Notes under the pieces: model-generated
What the model saw: the letters and a program-made list of their open reading frames with translations, nothing else
Told to the model about the DNA's origin: nothing
Database searches by the model: none
Position numbers and translations under genes: made by a program
Origin: Stappia sp. BW2
GTDB taxonomy: Bacteria; Pseudomonadota; Alphaproteobacteria; Rhizobiales; Stappiaceae
DNA: 64,000 nucleotides
Direction of reading: 5' to 3'
Assembly (NCBI RefSeq): GCF_008107695.1
Contig: NZ_VIRG01000070.1
Span: 744,001-808,000 of the forward strand
Shown here: positions 57,297-64,000 of the stretch, piece by piece
Position numbering within the stretch: position 1 is the first letter of the stretch
How the letters are laid out: each line of letters starts with the position of its first letter

Positions 57297-57581
57297 ATGA
57301 TCAAGTTAAGCACTGCCGATGCCGTTGAAACGACCGCTTTTGCGGTGCTGCGTGAAAAGGGCTTCGAGCTTCGTGTCGTCGACATGGGCGCGGACAAAAA
57401 CCGGCTGATCGTCGCCAGGGACAAGGACCATGAGTTCCACGGCCATTCGGCCCTCGAAATTCTGGGGCTGCTGGCCGTCTATCAGGCCCGTGGCGACGAC
57501 TGGCATCCGACGGAAGACGACGTTCACAGCCGCACCAAGTTCTGGGACGCCTCCTACAACGAAACCGACCGGAACAGCTGA
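57297..57581 (+). CDS. Hypothetical protein between metF and metH (94 aa)
   Basis: A 94-residue acidic protein (KLSTADAVETTAFAVLREKGF, then GHSALEILGLLAVYQARGDDW) without signal peptide or membrane segment. It starts after GCGGAGCGAG and ends 78 bases before metH. Position between metF and metH suggests a role in or near the methionine/folate cycle, but I recognise no family. Confidence 0.7.
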   Translation: MIKLSTADAVETTAFAVLREKGFELRVVDMGADKNRLIVARDKDHEFHGHSALEILGLLAVYQARGDDWHPTEDDVHSRTKFWDASYNETDRNS

Positions 57582-57659
57582 CGCGCTGTCCGGTTGCCAA
57601 TTCAAAACCGCGCCGGCCTGAGCCGGCCAAACCAACAGACATTTCCGGAAGGAAACCCC

Positions 57660-60600
57660 GTGATCAAGTCAGACGCCTTCGAGCGCCTCCGTGACCTCGC
57701 CAAGACCCGTATTCTCGTCCTTGACGGTGCCATGGGCACGGAAATCCAGCTTCTGAAACTGGACGAAGCGGCCTATCGGGGCGACCGTTTCAAGGACTGG
57801 CCGAGCGACATCAAGGGCAACAACGATCTTCTGAGCCTGACCCAGCCGGATGCGATCCGGAAGATTCATGTCGACTATCTGGAGGCGGGTGCCGACATCG
57901 TCGAGACCAACACCTTTTCCTCGACAACGATTGCCCAAGCCGATTACGGCATGGAAGAGCTGGCCTATGAGCTGAACTTCGAAAGCGCGAAACTCGCGCG
58001 CGAAGCTTGCGACAAGGTCATGGCGCAGGAGCCTTCCCGGCCGCGTTTCGTGGCCGGAGCCCTCGGCCCGACCAACCGGACCGCATCGATTTCGCCGGAT
58101 GTAAACAACCCGGGCTACCGTGCTGTTTCCTTTGACGATCTTCGTATCGCCTATGCCGAAGCCACACGCGGGCTCATTGCGGGCGGTGCGGATATCATCC
58201 TGGTCGAAACCATCTTCGACACGCTCAATGCAAAGGCGGCGCTGTTTGCCATTGAAGAAGTCTTCGAGGAAACCGGCAAGATGTTGCCGGTGATGATTTC
58301 CGGCACGATCACCGACCTTTCGGGCCGCACCCTGTCCGGACAGACACCGGAAGCCTTCTGGAACTCCGTCCGCCATACGAACCCGCTGACGATCGGCCTC
58401 AACTGCGCACTTGGCGCGAAGGAAATGCGTGCTCACGTGGACGAACTCGGCCGTGTTGCCGACACGCTTGTGTGCGCCTACCCGAACGCGGGCCTGCCGA
58501 ACGAATTCGGCGAATACGACGAGAGCCCGGAACACATGGCCGGCCTGATCGAGGAATTCGCCTCCGCCGGTCTCGTCAACGTGGTCGGTGGCTGCTGCGG
58601 CACCACGCCTGCGCACATCAAGGCGATTGCCGAGGCTGTTGCGGACAAGAAGCCGCGCGAGATTCCGGAAATCGACGTGCACATGCGTCTGTCCGGTCTG
58701 GAGCCCTTCGTCGTGACGAAGGAGACAAACTTCGTCAACGTCGGCGAACGGACCAACGTGACCGGCTCGGCCAGGTTCCGCAAGCTGATCAAGGAAGGCG
58801 ATTATGCCACCGCGCTCGACGTCGCCCGCCAGCAGGTGGAAAACGGTGCGCAGATCATCGACATCAACATGGACGAAGGCCTGCTCGATTCCGAGGAAGC
58901 CATGGTCACGTTCCTGAACCTGGTGGCTGCCGAGCCGGATATCGCCAAAGTGCCGATCATGATCGACAGTTCCAAGTGGACGGTGATCGAAGCGGGTCTC
59001 AAGTGCATTCAGGGCAAGGGTGTCGTGAACTCCATCTCGATGAAGGAAGGTGAAGAAGCCTTTATCGAGCAGGCGAAGAAAGTCCGCCGCTATGGCGCCG
59101 CCGTTGTCGTCATGGCCTTCGACGAGAAGGGACAGGCGGACACTTTCGAGCGCAAGACCGAGATCTGTGCGCGGTCCTACAAGATCCTGACCGAAAAGGT
59201 AGGTTTCCCGCCGGAAGACATCATTTTCGACCCGAACATCTTCGCGGTTGCGACCGGCATCGAGGAACATAACAATTACGGTGTCGATTTCATCGAAGCG
59301 ACCGGCTGGATCCGTGAGAACCTGCCGCACGCCCATGTGTCCGGCGGTGTGTCGAACCTGTCGTTCTCGTTCCGCGGCAATGAAGCCGTGCGTGAGGCGA
59401 TGCACTCTGTGTTCCTCTACCACGCGATCAAGCGTGGCATGGACATGGGCATCGTCAACGCCGGTCAGCTTGCGGTCTATAATGATCTGGAAACCGAGCT
59501 GCGCGAGCTTTGTGAGGACGTTGTCCTGAACCGGCGGCAGGACAGCACCGACAGGATGCTGGAAGCGGCCGAGCGCTGGAAAGGCGAGGGCGGCAAGAAG
59601 AGGGAAGCCGATCTCACCTGGCGCACGTGGGGTGTTGCCAAGCGCCTGGAACACGCGCTCGTTCACGGCATTGCCGATTACGTGGAAGAAGACACCGAGG
59701 AAGCCCGCCAGGCTTTCGACCGGCCCTTGCATGTGATCGAAGGCCCGCTGATGGACGGCATGAATGTCGTCGGCGATCTGTTCGGATCGGGGCAGATGTT
59801 CCTGCCGCAGGTGGTCAAGTCCGCCCGCGTCATGAAGAAGGCGGTCGCCTATCTGATGCCTTTCATGGAGAAGGAAAAGGAAGAGCTCGGCCAGACCGGA
59901 CAGTCTTCCGCCGGCAAGATCCTGATGGCGACGGTCAAGGGCGATGTGCATGACATCGGCAAGAACATCGTCGGCGTCGTGCTCCAGTGCAACAACTTCG
60001 AGGTGATCGATCTCGGGGTCATGGTGCCGACAGCGAAGATCCTCGATACCGCGCGTCAGGAAAAGGTCGACATGATCGGGCTTTCCGGACTGATCACGCC
60101 GTCGCTGGATGAAATGTGCCATGTTGCCGCCGAGCTGGAACGGGAGGGGCTCGATGTGCCGCTTCTGATCGGCGGGGCGACGACGTCCAAGATCCATACC
60201 GCGGTGAAGATCCACCCGAACTATGCTCGCGGCCAGGCGATCTATGTCACCGATGCGGGCCGGGCTGTCGGCGTCGCTTCCAAACTGATGAGCGAAGGCG
60301 GCCGTGCGCCGTATTATGCTGATGTGCGTGCCGAATATGCCGACATTGCTGAAAAACATGCGGCCGGGCGGGGTGCGCAAAAGCGTACGTCGCTGAAGGT
60401 TGCGCGGGACAATGCCTTCAAGGCGGACTTCACGGGCAAGCAGCCGGTTGCGCCGAAAAAGCCGGGGACGACTGTCTTTGACGCGTTTCCGCTGGAAGAG
60501 CTGGTTCCGCTCATCGACTGGACACCGTTCTTCTCCACCTGGGAGATCAAGGGCCGGTACCCGGCGGTGCTGACCGACAATCGCTATGGCCCGGCGGCCA

Positions 60601-61388
60601 AGGCGCTTTTCGACGACGCACGGCGGATGCTTGACGAAATCGTGGAGAAGAAGCTGCTGACGGCACGCGGTGTCGCGAGCCTGTGGCCGGCCAATGCGGT
60701 TGGCGACGATGTGCGGGTCTTCACCGACGAAAGTCGCAGCGAGACGCTGGCGACCTTCCACACGCTGCGCCAGCAGATGACGAGGACTGCGGGTGGCCGC
60801 GCCAACATCGCTCTCAGCGATTTCGTTGCGCCCCAGGACAGCAGTATCGCCGACTGGATCGGCGGTTTTGCGGTGACAGCCGGTCATGGCGAGGATGAGT
60901 TGGCGGCGCGATACGCCAGGGAGTCGGATGACTACAACAAGATCCTCTCCCAGGCTCTGGCGGACCGTTTGGCCGAAGCCTTTGCCGAGAAGCTGCACCA
61001 GATCGTGCGGATGGACCTCTGGGGCTATGCGGCTGATGAAAACCTCTCCAACGAGGACGTCATCGCGGAGAAATACCAGGGCATCCGTCCGGCTCCGGGC
61101 TATCCGGCCCAGCCGGACCATACCGAGAAGGATACGCTGTTCCAGCTGCTTGATGCCGAACGCCTGACCGGCATTCAGCTGACAGAGAGCCGGGCGATGC
61201 TGCCGGGATCTTCCGTTTCCGGGCTCTACTTCGGTCATGCAGACAGCCACTACTTCGGTGTCGGCAAGATCGAAAAGGACCAGGTGGAGGATTACGCTGC
61301 ACGCAAGGGTTGGGACCTGGCTTATGCCGAACGCTGGCTGGCCCCGATTCTCAATTACGACCCTGCCCGGATGGTCGCCGCCGAGTAA
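57660..61388 (+). CDS. metH: Cobalamin-dependent methionine synthase
   Basis: A 1242-residue full-length MetH. In order: the homocysteine domain (residues about 15-325) with zinc-binding cysteines (GLNCALG near 246 and GGCCGTTPAH near 311); the folate domain (about 355-620; NVGERTNVTGSARFRKL); the cap and cobalamin-binding domains, with the cobalt-ligating His in GDVHDIGKN near 763; and the AdoMet reactivation domain at the C-terminus (RPAPGYPAQPDH). It transfers a methyl group from methyl-tetrahydrofolate to homocysteine. GTG 57660, behind AAGGAAA, is the start. Confidence 0.97.
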   Translation: MIKSDAFERLRDLAKTRILVLDGAMGTEIQLLKLDEAAYRGDRFKDWPSDIKGNNDLLSLTQPDAIRKIHVDYLEAGADIVETNTFSSTTIAQADYGMEELAYELNFESAKLAREACDKVMAQEPSRPRFVAGALGPTNRTASISPDVNNPGYRAVSFDDLRIAYAEATRGLIAGGADIILVETIFDTLNAKAALFAIEEVFEETGKMLPVMISGTITDLSGRTLSGQTPEAFWNSVRHTNPLTIGLNCALGAKEMRAHVDELGRVADTLVCAYPNAGLPNEFGEYDESPEHMAGLIEEFASAGLVNVVGGCCGTTPAHIKAIAEAVADKKPREIPEIDVHMRLSGLEPFVVTKETNFVNVGERTNVTGSARFRKLIKEGDYATALDVARQQVENGAQIIDINMDEGLLDSEEAMVTFLNLVAAEPDIAKVPIMIDSSKWTVIEAGLKCIQGKGVVNSISMKEGEEAFIEQAKKVRRYGAAVVVMAFDEKGQADTFERKTEICARSYKILTEKVGFPPEDIIFDPNIFAVATGIEEHNNYGVDFIEATGWIRENLPHAHVSGGVSNLSFSFRGNEAVREAMHSVFLYHAIKRGMDMGIVNAGQLAVYNDLETELRELCEDVVLNRRQDSTDRMLEAAERWKGEGGKKREADLTWRTWGVAKRLEHALVHGIADYVEEDTEEARQAFDRPLHVIEGPLMDGMNVVGDLFGSGQMFLPQVVKSARVMKKAVAYLMPFMEKEKEELGQTGQSSAGKILMATVKGDVHDIGKNIVGVVLQCNNFEVIDLGVMVPTAKILDTARQEKVDMIGLSGLITPSLDEMCHVAAELEREGLDVPLLIGGATTSKIHTAVKIHPNYARGQAIYVTDAGRAVGVASKLMSEGGRAPYYADVRAEYADIAEKHAAGRGAQKRTSLKVARDNAFKADFTGKQPVAPKKPGTTVFDAFPLEELVPLIDWTPFFSTWEIKGRYPAVLTDNRYGPAAKALFDDARRMLDEIVEKKLLTARGVASLWPANAVGDDVRVFTDESRSETLATFHTLRQQMTRTAGGRANIALSDFVAPQDSSIADWIGGFAVTAGHGEDELAARYARESDDYNKILSQALADRLAEAFAEKLHQIVRMDLWGYAADENLSNEDVIAEKYQGIRPAPGYPAQPDHTEKDTLFQLLDAERLTGIQLTESRAMLPGSSVSGLYFGHADSHYFGVGKIEKDQVEDYAARKGWDLAYAERWLAPILNYDPARMVAAE

Positions 61389-61417
61389 TTTCGAACCCTG
61401 TTTCCGGTTTGAAAACG

Positions 61418-61458
61418 ATAGCCTCCCGCGTGTTACACGCGGGAGGCTATTTAATTTC
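61418..61458 (+). terminator. Strong terminator after metH
   Basis: ATAGCCTCCCGCGTG pairs perfectly with CACGCGGGAGGCTAT (15 bp, loop TTA) and is followed by TTTAATTT, 29 bases after the stop. Confidence 0.93.
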
Positions 61459-61507
61459 CGCAACGAATTAAGTGACGTAAGAGAAATAAAATAAATTTTT
61501 GAAAATA

Positions 61508-61536
61508 TGCACAGTGTGCACCCTTGTAATGTGCAC
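61508..61536. promoter_or_regulatory. TGCACA/TGTGCA palindrome cluster upstream of a small gene
   Basis: TGCACAGTGTGCA (61508-61520) is a perfect 13-bp palindrome, and a further TGTGCAC occurs at 61530-61536. Together they give three TGTGCA-type half-sites within 29 bp, about 75 bp ahead of the 47-codon gene. A regulator binding site is inferred; the regulator is unknown. Confidence 0.4.
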
Positions 61537-61607
61537 GTAGTGCGCTAACATAAGCTCTATCAGGTGAGTGCCGATCAAGGTTCTGCGCGCACCAAAGGAG
61601 AAAAAAA

Positions 61608-61751
61608 ATGAATGTGCAAATTGCTAAAATAATGCTGGTTCAGCATCGTCAGGACTACAACCGGGACCGCCTTGCGTGGTTGCCGTCGCGGCTTTACCGC
61701 TCCTGGCGCGAAGCGCTGCCGAAGGTTCAGGAGACCATACGGTCTCTTTGA
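61608..61751 (+). CDS. 47-residue basic protein with strong ribosome-binding site
   Basis: AAAGGAG at 61594-61600 lies seven bases before ATG 61608, one of the best ribosome-binding sites in the window. The product starts MNVQIAKIMLVQHRQDYN and contains RLAWLPSRLYRSWREALPKV, a basic, tryptophan-containing, probably helical peptide. No family is recognised. The gene is bracketed by the metH terminator and another terminator, so it is a self-contained transcription unit. It could be a small regulatory or stress protein. Confidence 0.55.
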   Translation: MNVQIAKIMLVQHRQDYNRDRLAWLPSRLYRSWREALPKVQETIRSL

Positions 61752-61835
61752 GCTGGGCTGCACCCCGAATTTGGCCCCAAGAAAAAGAACAAGATCACCG
61801 GACGTCTCGTAGCCCCTGACGTCTGCCACATACTA

Positions 61836-61866
61836 AAAAAGCCCGGCCTTGGCCGGGCTTTTTGTT
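61836..61866. terminator. Bidirectional terminator between the small gene and the LysE gene
   Basis: AAAAAGCCCGGCC and GGCCGGGCTTTTT pair perfectly around TT, with A-run and T-run on opposite sides, so it can end both the + strand small gene and the minus-strand LysE gene. Confidence 0.92.
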
Positions 61867-61880
61867 TTGTTGGCGGGGGA

Positions 61881-62522
61881 TCAACTGCGGCTGAGGAGCA
61901 ACTTCATGCCGGCAAAGCCAAAGACGCAGCCGAGGAGGGCCTGGATGCCGCGTCGCGACTTGCCATAGATCTTTACAATGAGCGGAGTGGAGAACGCGAG
62001 CGCGTAGAGCATATGGATGGCGGCAGAAAGAACAAAGGTGCCCAGGACGATGACCGTGGCAACCCATCCCGGTGCCCCTGGCTGCAGGCCGAGCGATATT
62101 ATGGCGATCCAGGCAAGTGCAGCCTTCGGGTTGGTCATCTGAATAGTGTAGCCGCGGACCATGTAACCCAATGGCGAGCGCCTGCGTCCGGCAAGTTCCC
62201 GAGCATTCGTGTCCTGAGGGGAGCGGGCTGCCCGGAACGACTTGAGGGCAAGCCACAGCAGATAGAAACCGCCAGCGATCTTGATTGCGATCAGTGCCGA
62301 CGCATAGGCGGCAAGCAGCGCTGATAGCCCGAGCACCGTGAGTGTTGCCCAGGTCAGCGATCCGAAGGCTACACCGAAAGCCAGTGCCAGTCCGGAAGTC
62401 CGCCCAACACTCATCGACGTTCCCATGACCGCGAGAACATTCGGGCCCGGGCTGATTATCCCCAGCAGAAAGGCCGAATAGGCGAGCAGAATACCGGGTA
62501 GATAGGTCGAAAGCTGATCCAT
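61881..62522 (-). CDS. LysE/RhtB-family amino acid exporter
   Basis: A 213-residue membrane protein with six hydrophobic segments. The family signature SPGPNVLAVMGTSMSVGRTSGL is near residue 24, and QMTNPKAALAWIAI is near residue 127. It should export an amino acid or derivative. ATG 62522 is chosen because GGAGACA lies six bases upstream; ATG 62534 has no ribosome-binding site. Confidence 0.9.
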   Translation of the reverse strand: MDQLSTYLPGILLAYSAFLLGIISPGPNVLAVMGTSMSVGRTSGLALAFGVAFGSLTWATLTVLGLSALLAAYASALIAIKIAGGFYLLWLALKSFRAARSPQDTNARELAGRRRSPLGYMVRGYTIQMTNPKAALAWIAIISLGLQPGAPGWVATVIVLGTFVLSAAIHMLYALAFSTPLIVKIYGKSRRGIQALLGCVFGFAGMKLLLSRS

Positions 62523-62653
62523 TGCTGTCTCCATGAACGTTCACGGCGATCTTAGGGAGCGAATGGAGGTGATTGCTTCGGTGACGGTCGAACTATGTTT
62601 GTCGGATGGCACCACCCTTTGCCTGAGTTTCTTGAGTTGCCCGTAGCCGCTCC

Positions 62654-63340
62654 CTAAACCTGAAACAGCTTCTTCAGCTCAGCCTCGCCTTTGGGCGAAA
62701 CATGCACGATCCGACCGGAGGGTTCCCGGCGCAGCCAGCCACTGTCGGTGAAGCGGGTGAGAAGCGCTGCGCCCAGACCTCCGGCCAGATGGTTGCGCCG
62801 TTCGCTCCAGTCCAGGCATGCGCGGCACAGCGGGCGGCGGCTTGCGGTGAGGGCATCCAGGTCGATGCCGATACTCGAGACGAAACCGGTGCCGTCGGCG
62901 GTCAGGGCAAGGCCGCCAGTGTCCGAAGAGACAGTGAGAAATCCGCGCTTCTGCATGCTGTCGTAGATGCGCACCGCCATATCACCGGCCAGATGGTCGT
63001 AGCACACGCGGGCGGCACGCATCTGCGGATCCTTGGGGCCGGTGCGGGTGCGCAGGTGACCCTTGCGGGCGGCAAGGCCCATCACGGCCTCCAGAACGGT
63101 GCCAACTTCCGGCCCGGCCAGGGTGAAATAGCGATGGCGACCCTGTTTGGCCTGGGTCAACAGGCCGCCTTCCATCAGCTTCTTCAGGTGGGAGCTGGCC
63201 GTCTGGCCGGTGATGCCGGCTTCCGCTGCCAGTTCCGTCGCCGTCAAAGCCTTGCCGCTCAAAAGCGCGCTCAGGATGTTGGCGCGGGCCGGATCGCCCA
63301 TCAAGGCGCCGATGCGCGCAATGTCCGGTCCATCCTTCAT
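62654..63340 (-). CDS. ArsR-family regulator with C-terminal extension
   Basis: A 228-residue regulator with an N-terminal ArsR winged helix (DPARANILSALLSGKALTATELAAEAGITGQTASSHLKKL, residues about 16-55). A C-terminal region of about 120 residues holds a zinc-like cluster of Cys/His residues (LCRACLDWSERRNHLAGGLG). Longer ArsR proteins of this layout are common in Alphaproteobacteria. ATG 63340 is preferred, because the open frame upstream overlaps the divergent NIPSNAP promoter. It is divergent from the NIPSNAP/monooxygenase pair (93 bp) and probably controls it. Confidence 0.87.
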   Translation of the reverse strand: MKDGPDIARIGALMGDPARANILSALLSGKALTATELAAEAGITGQTASSHLKKLMEGGLLTQAKQGRHRYFTLAGPEVGTVLEAVMGLAARKGHLRTRTGPKDPQMRAARVCYDHLAGDMAVRIYDSMQKRGFLTVSSDTGGLALTADGTGFVSSIGIDLDALTASRRPLCRACLDWSERRNHLAGGLGAALLTRFTDSGWLRREPSGRIVHVSPKGEAELKKLFQV

Positions 63341-63433
63341 TGGCTTGTCTCCATGGTTCGATCTGCGTCGAAGCATTGCAGACATGGGCCGTGTCACACA
63401 AGGGCCATCGACACAGCCCTGAAGGAGAGTTCC

Positions 63434-63766
63434 ATGATTACCTGTTTCATCCGCTATCACATCGATCCAACGAAAAAAGCAGCCTTTGAGCAATATGCCC
63501 GGAACTGGGGGCAGGCGATCCCGCGTTGCGGTGCGGACCTGATCGGTTATTTCGCCCCTCACGAAGGGTCAACGACGCTGGCTTACGGCGTCTATTCCAT
63601 CGAAAATCTTGCTGCCTATGAAGCCTATCGGGCACGGCTCGCCGCAGACCCGCTGGGGCAGGAAAACTATGCCTTTGCCATGAAGGAAAAATTCATCTTG
63701 CGGGAAGACCGAACGTTTTTGAAACTGACCTCCGCACCGCATGCTCTGGGAGAAAAACTCATATGA
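63434..63766 (+). CDS. NIPSNAP-family protein
   Basis: A 110-residue protein of the NIPSNAP dimeric alpha/beta barrel type (ITCFIRYHIDPTKKAAFEQYARNWG at the start, later FAMKEKFILREDRTFLK). The function is generally unknown. AAGGAG at 63422 is a strong ribosome-binding site. The stop overlaps the start of the next gene (ATGA), so the two are coupled and under likely control of the divergent ArsR regulator. Confidence 0.9.
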   Translation: MITCFIRYHIDPTKKAAFEQYARNWGQAIPRCGADLIGYFAPHEGSTTLAYGVYSIENLAAYEAYRARLAADPLGQENYAFAMKEKFILREDRTFLKLTSAPHALGEKLI

Positions 63767-64000
63767 TTGCCGTCATCTTCGAAGTGATACCGCATGCGGA
63801 CAAGAAACAGGCCTATCTGGATATGGCCGCCGAGATGAAGCCCCTGGTCGAACAGATCGACGGGTTCCTGTCCGTCGAGCGCTTCCAGAGCCTCACCAAT
63901 CCGGAAAAGCTGCTGTCGGTCTCCTTCTTCCGGGACGAGGCCGCGCTGAACGAGTGGCGTCAACTGACCCAGCATCGCAAGGCACAGCGTGCCGGGCGTA
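63763..64000 (+). CDS. Antibiotic biosynthesis monooxygenase-type protein, cut by the window end
   Basis: The first 79 residues of an ABM-domain protein: MIAVIFEVIPHADKKQAYLD, then EQIDGFLSVERFQSL and LLSVSFFRDEAALNEWRQ, with HRKAQ at the window edge. The domain forms dimeric ferredoxin-like barrels that act on quinones, heme or polyketides. It is coupled to the NIPSNAP gene by an ATGA overlap. The 3' end is missing because of the window limit. Confidence 0.88.
   Translation, partial: MIAVIFEVIPHADKKQAYLDMAAEMKPLVEQIDGFLSVERFQSLTNPEKLLSVSFFRDEAALNEWRQLTQHRKAQRAGR

Noticed and set aside
57669..61463. A 1264-codon open frame antisense to metH
   Set aside because: It is the mirror of metH in a GC-rich genome. 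Its protein is His/Arg/Gln-rich without domain features, while the + strand frame has complete MetH domains.
1..64000. tRNA, rRNA, prophage or integrase loci
   Set aside because: No T-arm-like GTTCGANTC context in a cloverleaf, no conserved rRNA segments and no integrase or phage structural genes were found on reading both strands by eye. A covariance search would be needed to exclude tRNAs fully.

Overview
The window looks like chromosomal DNA of a GC-rich alphaproteobacterium. My best guess is the Hyphomicrobiales, Stappiaceae (Roseibium/Labrenzia-like). This is an inference from gene content: a rhizobial-type rhamnose uptake operon (rhaS-T-P-Q-U-K), BA14K and DUF1127 proteins, a DUF1476 F1-ATPase zeta inhibitor, a fused indolepyruvate:ferredoxin oxidoreductase, an ArsR-methyltransferase SahR-type fusion, and purL-bolA-grx linkage. 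No rRNA, tRNA, CRISPR array, prophage or transposase gene was recognised.

Layout. 1-5.9 kb: the 3' part of a rhamnose ABC-transport/catabolism operon on the + strand. 6-10.6 kb: ttcA, then a LysR regulator divergent from a dehydrogenase plus aldehyde dehydrogenase pair. 10.7-14.4 kb: a lipoprotein L,D-transpeptidase with small membrane/secreted proteins, and a DUF427-class III cyclase fusion. 15.1-34.2 kb: a long mostly minus-strand block with purL-bolA-grx4, purQ, a 35-residue membrane peptide, purS, a lipoprotein, purC and purB. It is interrupted by regulator modules (MarR/methyltransferase, MocR/DUF1127, AraC/peroxiredoxin), a DUF1476 protein, an HpcH aldolase, a BA14K protein and a metallophosphatase. 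34.3-41.7 kb: Nudix, amino-acid permease, a small GIY-YIG gene enclosed by palindromic repeats, rpe, a DUF2259 protein, an SBF-type transporter, a DadA-like oxidase and an Lrp regulator. 41.9-49.9 kb: the indolepyruvate oxidoreductase, a DUF2336 protein and a large MscS channel. 50-54.8 kb: an Imm11-like protein, a caspase-Sel1 protein, a secreted protein and a GT17 glycosyltransferase. 55-61.4 kb: the methionine-cycle operon (sahR-like, metF, a small gene, metH) behind a perfect 20-bp palindrome. 61.5-64 kb: a 47-codon gene, a LysE exporter, an ArsR regulator and a NIPSNAP/monooxygenase pair cut by the window end.

Working together. Rhamnose is imported by RhaSTPQ, its anomers are interconverted by RhaU and it is phosphorylated by RhaK. 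PurC, PurS, PurQ, PurL and PurB cover the middle of IMP synthesis, and PurB also acts in AMP synthesis. MetF supplies methyl-tetrahydrofolate to MetH under a likely S-adenosylhomocysteine-sensing regulator. The Lrp regulator probably controls the adjacent aromatic keto-acid oxidoreductase.

The most unusual structure is at 36.5-37.2 kb. A 99-residue GIY-YIG nuclease gene has an inverted pair of 42-46-bp palindromes on each side. Their outer arms are conserved, while their inner stems differ by compensatory changes. The layout resembles REPIN/RAYT systems, with a GIY-YIG protein in place of the transposase. Other palindromic intergenic repeats occur near 15.0, 24.7-25.1 and 32.7 kb. Start codons were chosen by eye from ribosome-binding sites and family knowledge; no database search was run.
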